A stretch of DNA of 64,000 nt from Isoetes taiwanensis (taxonomy: Eukaryota; Streptophyta; Lycopodiopsida; Isoetales; Isoetaceae). This document shows positions 12,209 to 22,841 of this stretch, one piece after another. Positions within the stretch are counted from its first letter, which is position 1. Each line of letters opens with the position of its first letter. A program made the position numbers and the translations under genes. The notes under the pieces were generated by a model, which was given only the letters and a program-made list of their open reading frames with translations, had not been told where the DNA came from and did no database searches. The stretch spans positions 6,284,323 through 6,348,322 of the forward strand of contig JAJEKV010000060.1 in assembly GCA_021234155.1 (NCBI GenBank), given 5' to 3'.

Positions 12209-12680
12209 GTCCCATTCTAGAATCCCATCGATCCGAGACATCGGATCGCCATTCTAGAATGGGACGAGCATGCATGTTTTGCATGCATGCGGGCGGCGCA
12301 TGCCCGTTCTGGTTGGGAGTTCGCTATTTTAGGCGCGTTTACGCCCGACTTCTCATCGGCTTCCTCTTCTCTCGCCAGCGATACCTTATTCTCTTTGAAC
12401 CCACCCTCCCCTTCTTTGTTATTGTATTTTTATCGCGCGTGGCAGCGTAATCAACCCTCCACTCACGGGAGGTTTGGTTTGTCTTGTTGTTTTGTTGGTG
12501 ATGTGCAGGTACAGGTTAGCGAGCGGCATCTGTTTCGACTTTTTCATTCGTGGGTTTTGGGAGCGATTTTTATGCCTTACGTTTGTCCAAGCCCCTTGCC
12601 GAAGGCTTATCACTAGGGTTTTTCCTCGAAAACCCAAAAGGGCGGGGTTTTTTAATCCCGGTGATAAGCTTTCGGCAGGT
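12209..12680 (+). mobile_element. Two-hairpin element, copy A
   Basis: The left hairpin pairs GTCCCATTCTAGAAT (12209-12223) with ATTCTAGAATGGGAC (12251-12265). The right hairpin pairs CCTTGCCGAAGGCTTATCAC (12594-12613) with GTGATAAGCTTTCGGCAGG (12661-12679). The loop holds TTTTTCCTCGAAAACCC and GGGCGGGGTTTTTT, which can also pair with each other as alternative hairpins. Compared with copies B and C the stem sequences change on both sides while the loops stay the same. Confidence 0.65.
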
Positions 12681-12689
12681 ACACTAGCC

Positions 12690-13361
12690 CGGTCTCTATT
12701 AGCATTGTATTTTGTTGGGGTCCAAATGATATAATTGGATTTTCCCTTTATTTTTTATGGGTAGTTCGCATGTGGGCGGCTACCCACTACCCACCATTGT
12801 AGAAAATCTGCTGAGATGAATGAGAAGCAAGTCTAAGTTGCGCTGCTGCCGTCCAGTCGGGGCACTTCCTTAGATTTGTCATCGGGGCGGCGTGCTTTTC
12901 TTTTCATTGTTTTTTCTCTAATATCCTTTCCTTTTTCAGGTCATTGAGCTGATATCGTCTAAATTTGGTGTTTTAGGCTCTTCTTCTTCGCTTTGTTTTT
13001 TCTCTCCCACGGCTGCTTTCGTGGCCTTTGGTTTTTTCGTCGATCAATGTGTAGTTTTCTTCTCGCTTGAAACCGGACTCTTGGGATCACGGTTTCCTTT
13101 CTTCCCCGCAGCTTGCCTTCATTCGCATGCCCTGCCACTATCCTTCAACGCCTCATTTCTACCGGTTCCTTTCATCTCCTCGCTACTCCGTCTGGTGGCC
13201 CTATTTTTCGTTCCTCTCTTTTTTCTCTGCGTCCTGTCCCACTGCTCGGGGGTGGTGGCGGGAGTGTCTTCTTGCTATCGGTTTAAGCTGAAGGTTTTTG
13301 GCTGACTAGGCTTATAGTTGAGGAAGTCCTTTGGTAGTCGGCGGTTTTGTGTCTCTCATGA
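12690..13361. other. No gene between element copies
   Basis: T/C-rich sequence with accidental open frames and no domain. The last 50 bp (AGGAAGTCCTTTGGTAGTCG and onward) match the sequence just before the left hairpin of copy A, so copy B may extend upstream of its hairpin. Confidence 0.45.
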
Positions 13362-14119
13362 GTCCCTTCCCGAATCCCATCGATCAGGAGCCATCGGATC
13401 GCCATTCTGAAGGAAGGGACGAGTTTCTATATTAGGCCATTTCATTACGGCTCGATTATCGGCGTCTTCTCACAGCAGCTCTTCTTATCCTCTCGTAGCT
13501 TCCCTCCCTTCCCGCCCTGTTCACGGTGGCGCATGCGTCTTTTTCATTTGTATTTTTTTGTTGTTCATGCCTCTTTGTTGTTCTCCACCTGTGAGTGTTG
13601 CTATTCTTATATTATGCTGTTTATTTCCACCTCGAGGGTGATGCATATTTTTACATAATGGTTCTCCACCCATTTGGGTGATGCTATCTTTTTCGTTATG
13701 TTCTTTTTCCTCTGTTTTCATTTTGGACCTTCTTGGTGCGGCTTGTGCTATTTATTTTCTCGACCATTTACGGGTGTTCTTTTGGGAGTTTTGTTGGTAT
13801 TGCTTGCGGGATTCCGCCGTTTTTACGCCGTCTGGCTGGGGTCTTGCTCTATTTCGTTAGCCATCACCCCTCTCCTTTGGTTCTCCATGGATACATGCGG
13901 GAGGCTTTTTTTGCCGTTCTTTGGGGTCGTGCTCTATTTTGCGTTAAGCCATCAACTCGTTTTCTTTGGGGGTCGTGCTCTATTTGCGTTAAGCCATCAA
14001 CTCGTTTCTCTCCGTTCTCCAGGCAACACATTCAAGGTTGTTGGCGACCATTTCTCATTAGAGTTTTCCTCGAAAACCCGAAAGGGCGGGGTTTTTTATC
14101 CCGATGAGAAGTTGTCGCC
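13362..14119 (+). mobile_element. Two-hairpin element, copy B
   Basis: The left hairpin pairs GTCCCTTCC (13362-13370) with GGAAGGGAC (13412-13420). The right hairpin pairs GGCGAC...TTTCTCAT (14043-14058) with ATGAGAAGTTGTCGCC (14104-14119). The loop is conserved with copy A (TTTTCCTCGAAAACCCG, then GGGCGGGGTTTTTT), while both stems have different sequences. The internal part is longer than in A and C and holds T/C-rich short repeats, for example GCTCTATTTGCGTTAAGCC twice near 13935 and 13980. Confidence 0.65.
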
Positions 14120-14329
14120 ATTACCCTTTTATTTTGCCTTGGCACATTTCTTTTTAGGGGGTAGTCCGATATTGTTCCTATGGTCGGCTATCCCCTCTCT
14201 CTCCCTAGTTTTCCACACATTGTATACTGCTGCTGTGATGAATGACAATGCACCACTTTGCCTTCTATTGACTCAAAGATATTGGAAAATGACTGGAGTC
14301 TCAACCATTGCAGCATAATATTACTCAGG

Positions 14330-15157
14330 TCATTTGTTCACGTGGGAGGTTTTTCAGTTAACGCTTTTGTTGGGGCGATGGGACAGAGCTCTTTGGCAGA
14401 TAGTTGTTGATTATCTACAGCCTATTCTGCCACAACAAGGAGATATTTTGGTGTGGGTGTGTCATTACGAGGTTAAGGAATGCAGATTTGTGAACTCTAT
14501 TTATAAAATGCTGCTTGATACTAAGCCCTTTCAATTCCCTCCTCATAATGGTGGCAGATGTGGACTTGGGCATTAGGTAAGCTATTTCATCCTAAAGTGG
14601 CAGTACTTGGTGGCAGATTCTTCACAGATGTCTTCGGGTTCATGTGCTTGAGAGGTTGGCCCTAGAATATCAGATCTATGTCCAGTATGTACGCAGTTCT
14701 GAGACCATTAAGCATTGATTTTTCATGTGTGGCCACCTTAGATATGTATGGGATTGATTGTTCTCTCTTTTTCAAGTCTCACTATCAAGTCAACAAGTGC
14801 TTTTGGCAATTTATCCAAATACCTGGAGGAAGTTACAAAGATAAGCTTTCATTTAGCAGTAGGCTGGTTGTTATGGACTATCTGGGAAAGACGGAGACTG
14901 GTAGTCTTCAAAGGTCTGTATGTGGCAGATGATCGTGTTCTCCAAGATGTGCAAGGTATCATTGCTAAGCCATTCCATTGTTCTTTACTTGTCCCTCGTA
15001 CGAGGCGCTTGATCTTTGAGGAGTATTTGGATGTGTAGTCTTATGCATAGATAGGTAGTTTTGCTCAGTGGGTCCATGCTTATCCTCTGAGACTTTATTC
15101 TCATCCTTGCATCTTTGCTTGTGCTTGACTTCCGATTAAATAACTTCAACAAAAAAA
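14330..15157 (+). pseudogene. 5'-truncated LINE, ORF2 C-terminus and A-tail
   Basis: Plus-strand pieces match the C-terminal zf-RVT region of plant L1-type LINEs: a W.W..LGKLFHPKV segment at about 14560-14610, a broken CPVC zinc-knuckle region near 14680, and WLLWTIWERRR near 14870, which parallels WLLWSIWERRR in LINE 1. The 3' end has an A-run at 15151-15157. Several stops and frame changes show it is dead. It is a typical 5'-truncated insertion; target duplications could not be placed. Confidence 0.7.
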
Positions 15158-15680
15158 GCAATGCAAATCCAAGGGATTACCATGCAATGGTTGGTATGAT
15201 GGAGAATGCAATGCTAAAAGGAAAGAACTACATAATGCAAGCAATGAAGCGAGTATATGCTTTAGAAAGGAATACTGCAAGCTTGTCAAGATAAAAAAAA
15301 AGTTACTTGCAAGAGGCAAGAAATTTTGGATGAGATGGTTGAAACCCAAGGAGATTTTAGGCACGCGTAAAGCCTAGGAAGCACCAAGCATGTGACCTGG
15401 ATATAGGTGACATCGTGGAGCAGCTACATAGATTGTATCGCATAAATGATATTGATGGAACCATGCCTAAGAATGAGGCAAAGCTAGAAATAACATATGA
15501 TAAGATCATCTCAGAATAAAGAAGCTTTTCAATGGAAAGGTTGTAGATACCATATGTTTAGTTGCAAAGATGACCAAATGGGACGATTTCACGATTTTTA
15601 GCAAAATCACAAAGATGTTAAATGATGCATTGATGAGTGGCCTTCCTACCATTTGGAAAGTGAATAGAATGACTCCAATT
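15158..15680 (+). pseudogene. LINE 3 relic, pre-RT and RT start
   Basis: The remains of an older plus-strand non-LTR retrotransposon read WYDGECNAKRKEL and KLVKIKKKLLARGKKFW (15190-15340), the linker before the reverse transcriptase. Then comes the RT entry motif WKVNRMTPI at 15650-15680. After two younger insertions the frame picks up at 17496 and again at 42042 (NYRRILVGHDFAKYL). It is therefore the host of both the 1.8 kb retroposon and LINE 1. It is fragmentary and not functional. Confidence 0.6.
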
Positions 15681-17482
15681 GGGGCTTGCCTTTATGGAAA
15701 CCCTAGGCGCAGACTAGGGCGGCGGCGGCGGCCGCCCGTTCCTTGTAGGATCAAGAGGCACGGCTCTGGCTGGAAGAGCAGCAATCTTGCTGCTACTGCT
15801 TTGGCCAAATCCATGGAAGTTCTTAAAATGGCTTTTCTTTCTAAGTCTTTTGCAACGGGAATGATACGCTGGAGTATGGCCACTACTTCTGCAATCTGCC
15901 CTCTTGGATGGTTGTGACTTGGGTAAGACAAGGTATTTTCAGTTCGAACTTATGCGATTTGATGATCTTTTAGAAGCACAAGCTCCCGATATAGCTCAGA
16001 TTCGTCTTTCAGTTCCAACTTTTATAGTTTGGGGCTTTTGTGTTGTGTTCTTTGCTTCTATCGGGCTTGGAGGGGATTTCTGGGCAGATAATATGCTTTC
16101 AGTCTGATGGGTACGACATGGATGTATGCTCTGGCTGCGGTTCTTCATGTATGGTTGCAGCAATAGGTCCTTTTGGAGGAAGTTAAGGCTTTATCAACAT
16201 GAACGAGCTATGTCTGGGTGCTAGTCCTTGTGGTATGTCACTTACTTCTGTGCATATAGATGGACTCATGGGCGTTCAGATATATACCCTGGCTTTCTGT
16301 ATTTCATTGGAAAGGCTTATGTGTGCCTATAGAGATTGCCCTCGTTTTTTAGATATGAAAAAAGCAGTATCCCTACAAGATTCAGATCTTAGTGCTCAGG
16401 TTCGATGTGGATGAGCAGGGCAGTAGTATTACATTGTAATCATTCAAGATTAGCTATTTCACTTAGTCTTGTCTCAGGATACAACCTATTGCTTTGGCTC
16501 TAAGTATTTGTGGTCACAAAAGAGCGCTCTAGATTTATTTAGCCGGCATCTGGGTGCTTCCATGTTATTGCTTCTACCAAATGGCCAGGGAAAAGTTGGA
16601 TTGTAGTGATTTTCTTGTTGCGGCCCACTCTGTGTGAAAAGTTTCGGGAGAGGGTTTAAGGGATCTAGAGGTGGTGGTGTGGGATCTAGAGAAATCATAA
16701 TGAAGGGAGGCCAGAAAAAGTAGGAGATCTATTAGCCACTTGGTACGGGAGGACTAAGTGTCTTGCTATTGCCTGCAATGACTAGCTGGTAGATTAGAAG
16801 GAGGACGATACTCAAGCAAGAGACTGAAAACAGGTGCAAAGGATGTGGACCGCCCATTTGGGAAGGGCCTTAAAACAATGTTTTGGAGAAGATGATGAGG
16901 ACACCTATACATAGTATACTGTTGGAAAGTAGTGGTGTTCTCCTTTTAGTATCTGATGCATGTGGGGTGAAGGTCCAAGTTAACGCGCGGAAGGAAGCTC
17001 CTTTGGTCTTGTTTCTTATCTTGTATCTTTGGGGTGGAGCATCAGACAGTGGTGTTGTCCTCAGATGTCACTTAATTTCCTGCTTTGTATGGCCTTATGG
17101 AGCTATGTTATTTCTGTTCCTGCACTTGGGTTTTCACAACAAAGGGTAACTCCATATCTGATCTATAAGAGATCATTAGGGGCTGCAACATCTAGTTGGA
17201 AGCAGGTATATGATGATTTTCTTTGGAAATGCAACAAGCTTTCTTCTGTAGTGCTCTTCTTCTGTTTGTGAAGAGGAAGAGATCAAGGTTGCTTTGACCA
17301 TAGTACAAAGACATCATCTTATGATGGCTTCCAGCATGGTGATTGCTTCAAATGTGCTAATTCTTCCTACTTAATCCATTCGGGATTCTGTGGTAAAATT
17401 CTTCCTATCAGACCTATTGTGGAGCCTCAAATAAATGTAATCCATTTACTATTAATATAAAAATCTTACCCTCAAAAAAAAA
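15681..17482 (+). mobile_element. Retroposon, 1.8 kb, 13 bp target duplication
   Basis: It is flanked by exact direct repeats AATGACTCCAATT (15668-15680 and 17483-17495). The 3' end is an A-run (17474-17484) and the 5' end is GC-rich (GGCGGCGGCGGCGGCC near 15719), both usual for LINE-mediated insertions. The interior has a short basic open stretch (15690-15917) and no RT domain. It is either a non-autonomous LINE derivative or a processed copy of an unrecognised transcript. Confidence 0.7.
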
Positions 17483-17511
17483 AATGACTCCAATTCGTAA
17501 GTCAGGAGATA

Positions 17512-17529
17512 CACATAATTCTGGCAATT
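17512..17529. repeat. LINE 1 target duplication, 3' side
   Basis: CACATAATTCTGGCAATT lies directly next to the T-tract that is the LINE 1 A-tail on the minus strand. The same 18 bp occur at 42024-42041. Confidence 0.85.
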
Positions 17530-17660
17530 TTTTTTTTTTTTTTAAGGACAAAAGCCAAAAAGTTTATTAATCAGATAAAATGTACAAAATTTACATGTCT
17601 TATCTAACTGTGCAAGCACAAAAAGATGCCACAAGAACACGATCTTGGAGCACAATGTGC

Positions 17661-20600
17661 TTACTCCAGAATAGGAGAGTAACGATAAGAATCAATTCGA
17701 AGATACTGAATCCAGATGCGTTCTATCATTTCAGATTCAAGGGAGGAACACTCGTAGGCTGTCAAGATCTTTTTCTGGGCCACTGTAATAACACCGCGTG
17801 CAGATGAATTAATGGCCTGAAAGATGTGGTGTCTACGACGCTCCCATATCGACCATAGGAGCCACCTGGAACCAAGATGGAATGCCTTTTGTTTAGCTGG
17901 AGGCCATGCGTTGGGATAGGACGCCAAGAGGATGCATCGGCAGTCCAATGTACTGTTAAACAAACCTTGTAGCCAGGACCACGCTGGTTGAACCTCAGGA
18001 CAATCAAAGAGACAATACTCAAGAGTCTCAACGTCTGAAAGACAGAGCGGGCATACTGCAGATATGCGAGGATCATAGCAATGTCGAAAGGCATTAACCT
18101 GCAGGCACCTGTGGATAACCTGCCACCACAGTACAGACTTTAGGGTGGAGAAACCTAGCCCAAAGCCATCGCCATATACGACACAAAGTGGGCTGTGGAA
18201 TCGGTAGGTGCCACCCATCTGGCAACTGGAGGGGCTATGGTGCTAAAAGAAGGCGATATACTGATCTGACAAAGTGCTTGCCTTTGTGAATATTTTCATG
18301 ACAGTCCCATGGCACCCTTTCAGCAACACCAACTTACACTATAAGAGGCAAATTTTCTGCAACCTTCTCCCATAGAGACACATCCCAACGAGAGAGCAGG
18401 AACTTTGCCTGAAATTCAGGCCAAGACAGTAGGCGACCAGCTTCATACCATGCTTGAATAGAGACAACACTTGCAAGAACCCATTGTCTCTGTGTAAGGG
18501 GATGAACTGATCTGCCAATGGAGGTGCTGAGGGGTCTAAAGGCAGTGATGTCCACCACCATGGAGTGTCCAATAGGGTTGGATAGAGGGGCATGGCCAGA
18601 AAAGATATCCGACTGCCTCCCATACTGTCAACAAGCCACACAAAAATGGAGAAGCACTTGGAAAAGGCTGCAAAGTATGAAATAAAGCCCAAGGGAGGAC
18701 TGGTTTGACAGCCTTCTTGCCTAGAGGGATACAGTGACCAAGAGCTTGTCTAAGAGGGTGTGAACCAGGAGAGTCATCCTCACCATTCAGGAGTCTCCAA
18801 ATGAACTTTGAAATAAGCATTTTGCTCTGCAGTAAGAAGTCCATCATACCCAGACCACTTGCCCATTTTGGAAGGATGCACTTCGACCAAGCCACCTTAA
18901 CCACAACACCTTCCTCGATACCCGCCCAACTAAAAGTTCCGAACTATTGCAATGAGCTCACGCACTTTGATCTGTGGTGCTAGCAGTAAGGACGCCATAT
19001 AAACATGGGTACTACTAAGGACTGACTTGGCCACTGCAACGCGACCCACAAGAGACAACTTTGCGGTGGAACACCAAAACAAGTGCTTCTCCAAACCCCT
19101 AATAATCTCCTCCCATGCAGCTCCCATAGTAACATGGATGCCAACTGGAATCCCTAACAACTTGATGGCATGTCCATGCGCAAAGTAATTTCCATGGATA
19201 ATCATGAACACATGCCGGAGCCGGAGTATCCAATGTCCACAGAGCTGTAAACTTCTGCCACCCCACAAGGACACCGGAAGCCAGTAAAAAAGTATCTAAG
19301 AGCATTTTGGCAGTAGCAAGATTCTCAACATTAGTGATTAGGAAGAGGAACGTGTCATCCGCATATTGATTGCAAACCTCTTGTGTGCCGTCCTCCGTTG
19401 CAAGAGCATGGAGAAGTCCCTCTGTGGTTGCAATGGTGAATAACTGCGACAAAGCCTCTGCAACAATTGTGAAAAGCAATGGTGCTAAAGGGCATCCCTG
19501 GCGAATACCACGACCGAGTGAGGGCATCTGACGGCTTACCATGGAACATAACAGTCGCCCAAACAGAGATATGCAGCTTCATAATATCTGATGTGAATTG
19601 TTCCCCAAATCCCAGCCTTAGCATACATTGACACATGAATTTCCAGCTGACACTGTCATGAGCCTTTGCAAAATCAAGCTTAAGGTATACACCTGGAAGG
19701 TTTTGCTTACGTGCCCAATAAATTCCCTCGTAAGCAGCAGCAACATTGTTCAGAATGCACCGTTTTTGGAAGAAAACCTAACTGGGTTGTTGAGATGGAC
19801 TCTGCCAAGATGTCCTTTACCCGCCCTGCAAAAGCTTTGGCGAAAATCCTATATACGGATGACAATAAGGTGATGGGCCGCCAGTCTGAAATAGTCTGAG
19901 GATCCTTGACTTTGGGGATGAGTGAGATGGCACCTGTGTTTAGAATTCTATCCAAAGCAGTGGACCGCCGAAAGTCACAGAAAGCATCATATACATCTAG
20001 CTCCAGTCATTCCCAATACTCCCGGAAGGACTCAATTGGCAAACCATTCAAACCTGGGCATTTGCCTTTTTTTAGTTCAAAGACTGCCGAAACTAAATTA
20101 TCAGTTGTCATAGCCACCTCTATTGACTCGCGCTGCTCATCAGAGATGATGGGGGAAATCCTAGATAAAATAGCATCTCGCATTTCTGATTGAAAGCGAA
20201 GATGTTTCTCAGCGAAAAAAGTCTGGAAGTGGTTATGCAGATGTTGCTTGAGTTCAGTTGGATCTGTTAGCACCGAACCATTCGGCAAAAGCAATGAGGA
20301 CATGGTTGATGTCATGCGACGCCTCTTAACCTCACGGAAAAAAGAAGCCCGTACAACGGTCCCCATCACGAAACCACTGCAGACCTGCCTTCGTCTTTGC
20401 CTGCTGAATTTGCTCCTCCTCCAATGCTTGGATTTGTGCCAAAATATCACGATCATGAATACCTGGAAGACGTCCTTGTCGAGAATGGAGCAGGTCCTGA
20501 TACAAGGTGTCCAGTAAAGCACGACCTGTTGCTGCAGACTCTCGACCCCACTGTTTGGCAAAACCTTTGACTGCCGCAATTGCATCCACTATGCCAGTCA

Positions 20601-21232
20601 TGCCTCGATGTCGGTTGAAGGCAATTGTCCAAGTATTCTTGCAATCTTCTTGAAAGTCAGCATCCTTAAAGAACTTCATGTTCAAGCAAAAACACGTCCG
20701 TCTAGACCGCCGCTGCTGCAGGGGCTCGTCTGAAATGAATTGCGGATGGTGGTCTGAAACTGAGTTGTCTCTGAGACAGAACAAAAAAGGACCTGGAAGT
20801 GCCGCAACTGCATCAACATTCCAGTAAGCTCTATCTAACCGAGAGCTTGCGCGACCCCACCAACTTGACCATTGCACCAAGTAAAGGCACCTTCACCATC
20901 AATCTCCGAGAGGTTGCAGTCATGGAGTAGACGGAGCCACTGCTGGCGTTCAAAACCAGACACCACTGTAGAGGTTGCCCCTAACTGATCAGACTCCATT
21001 TTCACCACATTAAGATCCCCAACAAGAAGCCATGAAATGTGTCAGCCCAAGCTGAGCATCTTCCCTCGCAAAGAGGCCCACGATGAAGCTCTCTGATGGG
21101 GCCTGTTATGGGCTAAACATTAATTAGACCATATTTAACCCCTTGTTCCTGCCATACAATTAGGGCCCACTGACCAAAACGATCAGCCTGAGTAAAAGAT
21201 GACTGGCAGGGAAAAGCATAATTTTATTAATT
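17661..21232 (-). pseudogene. LINE 1 ORF2: endonuclease, RT, zinc knuckle
   Basis: ORF2 encodes the nicking endonuclease and reverse transcriptase that copy the RNA at the target. Visible in order on the minus strand are: an APE-type endonuclease segment with LLVGDLN (about 21010), SVSDHHP (about 20755), an RT linker (AGLQWFRDGDRCTGFFF), RT blocks with ISLIPKVKDP and SDWRPITLL (about 19900), QGCPLAPLLF (about 19500), the catalytic YADD (19351-19365), KLLGIPVG (about 19160), and a C-terminal zinc knuckle CPLC...C..C (about 18050). The frame shifts several times. The 5' continuation lies at 31774-32018 beyond insertion I. Confidence 0.9.
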
Positions 21233-21450
21233 GGAGAAAATAATGCAATTTTGAGAATTTTAAGCACACCTAATTTGCTCGAGCACCAATACTTTCACCT
21301 AGTTCTCGAGCCCAAGATACATGAGGTCACAAACATACACATATCCATACAAATTATGTGTTATACTTGTACGTGTACGTGATACTTGTACAAGGTCAAT
21401 AATGGCCTTACAATCTACACCAATAATGAACATCAATAATTTTACTTCAC

Positions 21451-21457
21451 TATAAAA
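21451..21457 (+). promoter_or_regulatory. TATA box of small gene 1
   Basis: TATAAAA lies 43 bp before the ATG at 21494, in the context TTCACTATAAAAGCAGCTC. The same context and the same 43 bp spacing occur at 22187 before the second copy. Confidence 0.7.
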
Positions 21458-21493
21458 GCAGCTCCATTCGGTGGTAGAGGTCATTCATCTTCC

Positions 21494-21736
21494 ATGGCTT
21501 CCTCTCCTCCTTGTCCGGAGCACATCCGATCCTTCAAGTGCTACTTGAGCTACAACGATCTGTGTGAATGCTATAGAAATGGTGTTAATCTTGATCCATG
21601 GCTCCAGTCCAAAGCAGATGGCCCTGCGAGTGCTTGCAGGAAGCTCACTCGTGTTGTGGTCCACCTTTATTGGCTTCCTGATCAGGAGATCTTTGAGCTG
21701 ATTGGCATCACCTTAGCAGGTGTTGATGATGAGTGA
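21494..21736 (+). CDS. Small 80-residue protein, unknown function
   Basis: The ORF encodes 80 residues (ATG 21494, stop 21734-21736) without a signal peptide, membrane segment or zinc site. The centre reads LSYNDLCECYRNGVNLDPWL, and the end is acidic (VDDE). It has its own TATA box and a tandem copy 736 bp downstream, where the first 39 codons align (SYNDL, LDP, SKA) before a frameshift. Conservation of promoter spacing and coding start in both copies supports a real gene. The family is not recognised. It lies inside insertion I, so it is either a transposon accessory gene or a passenger. Confidence 0.6.
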   Translation: MASSPPCPEHIRSFKCYLSYNDLCECYRNGVNLDPWLQSKADGPASACRKLTRVVVHLYWLPDQEIFELIGITLAGVDDE

Positions 21737-21746
21737 ATCGTTGAAG

Positions 21747-21926
21747 ACTTGTGTACCTGCCAAGGATATAATAATGATATACGAGCACCTTCTATAGTAT
21801 GTACTTAGGATGTAATAAGCATAATCAATGTTATCAGTGATGACTACTGTATCTGTTAAGGATATAATAATGATATGAGCACCTATGAACTATGTAAGGA
21901 TGTAATAGCACAATGAATATTATCTG
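21747..21926 (+). repeat. Tandem duplication in the 3' region
   Basis: Two imperfect units of about 90 bp follow the stop codon of small gene 1. Both contain AAGGATATAATAATGATAT, GAGCACCT and AGGATGTAATA. They are probably within the 3' untranslated region. Confidence 0.65.
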
Positions 21927-22186
21927 ATGTATCATACCTGAGTATAGTGTAAGATTGTGCTCTTCGACCTCCACTTTATTTGCAAGCAGTCCCTAATTTC
22001 AATCACACCTAAATTACTCAAGCACAAATACTTTTACCTTAGTAAAATCCATAAAGCATGTTTTCACTTGATACACATATCCATACAAAATATGCATTAT
22101 ACTTGTACGTATACATGAGTCTTATATATGCTCAATAATGGCGCTACAGTCTACCCCAATAATTAACATCAATAATTTTACTTCAC

Positions 22187-22193
22187 TATAAAA
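22187..22193 (+). promoter_or_regulatory. TATA box of small gene 2
   Basis: TATAAAA in the same context as at 21451, 43 bp before the ATG at 22230. Confidence 0.65.
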
Positions 22194-22229
22194 GCAGCTC
22201 ACTTCGGGGCCAGAGCTCATTCATCTCCC

Positions 22230-22468
22230 ATGGATTTTTCGCCTTCTTCTGTTCACCACATCGAGGCGATCAAGTGGTCAATGAGCTACAATGATCTTGT
22301 CGCTTGCCTAGATAGGGGTATTCTTCTTGATCCCTACTTGCGATCCAAAGCTATGGCGTGAGATTTTTATACAGGCTAATTCGTGTTATGATCCATCTCA
22401 TTTGGCTTCACGGTTTAATAGCTATGAGATATCGGGGATCACTTTCGTGCGGTATTGATGATGAATGA
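22230..22468 (+). pseudogene. Broken tandem copy of the small gene
   Basis: This is a copy of the 21494-21736 gene. The first frame runs 43 codons to a TGA at 22359-22361. Beyond it, nucleotide similarity continues in other frames to the matching end (GATGATGAATGA at 22457-22468). The upstream 250 bp are also duplicated (AACATCAATAATTTTACTTC and the TATA box). It is probably inactive, although a 43-residue peptide remains possible. Confidence 0.65.
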
Positions 22469-22841
22469 ATCACTGTTCAACATTGTATAGTGTAAGAGCT
22501 CTTGTGTTAAGATGAAAAATGCAGAGCGTAATGAATAATAACTAGTCTATTGTACCTTGCATGTTATATATGATATAGTAATTATGTAAAAGAGCATTGC
22601 ATACCTCAAGAGTTCTCATCATCGTCGTTAGCTTCTTTAGTCACTAATTCTTGTAAGCGAGCCCCCACACTCACGGGGATCACCACCGACAACGGGCCTG
22701 GTCTCTACTGGCCCAACCGCTTTGATCTATTGTTTTCAAATGTTGGTAGCGTGGCGGGTCATTAGGATTGGGTCTCCAATTCTTGCTCCAAAGCAATCCC
22801 TATCTTGCATTGCATATGAGGTTCCTTTTAAACCTTGAGGC
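22469..22841. other. No gene recognised
   Basis: Spacer between the small gene pair and the end of the DUF7869-type gene. No frame or signal is supported. Confidence 0.5.

Noticed and set aside
13021-13305. 94-codon frame on the plus strand
   Set aside because: It is in T/C-rich sequence between copies of the two-hairpin element, with no domain and no partner. It is probably chance.
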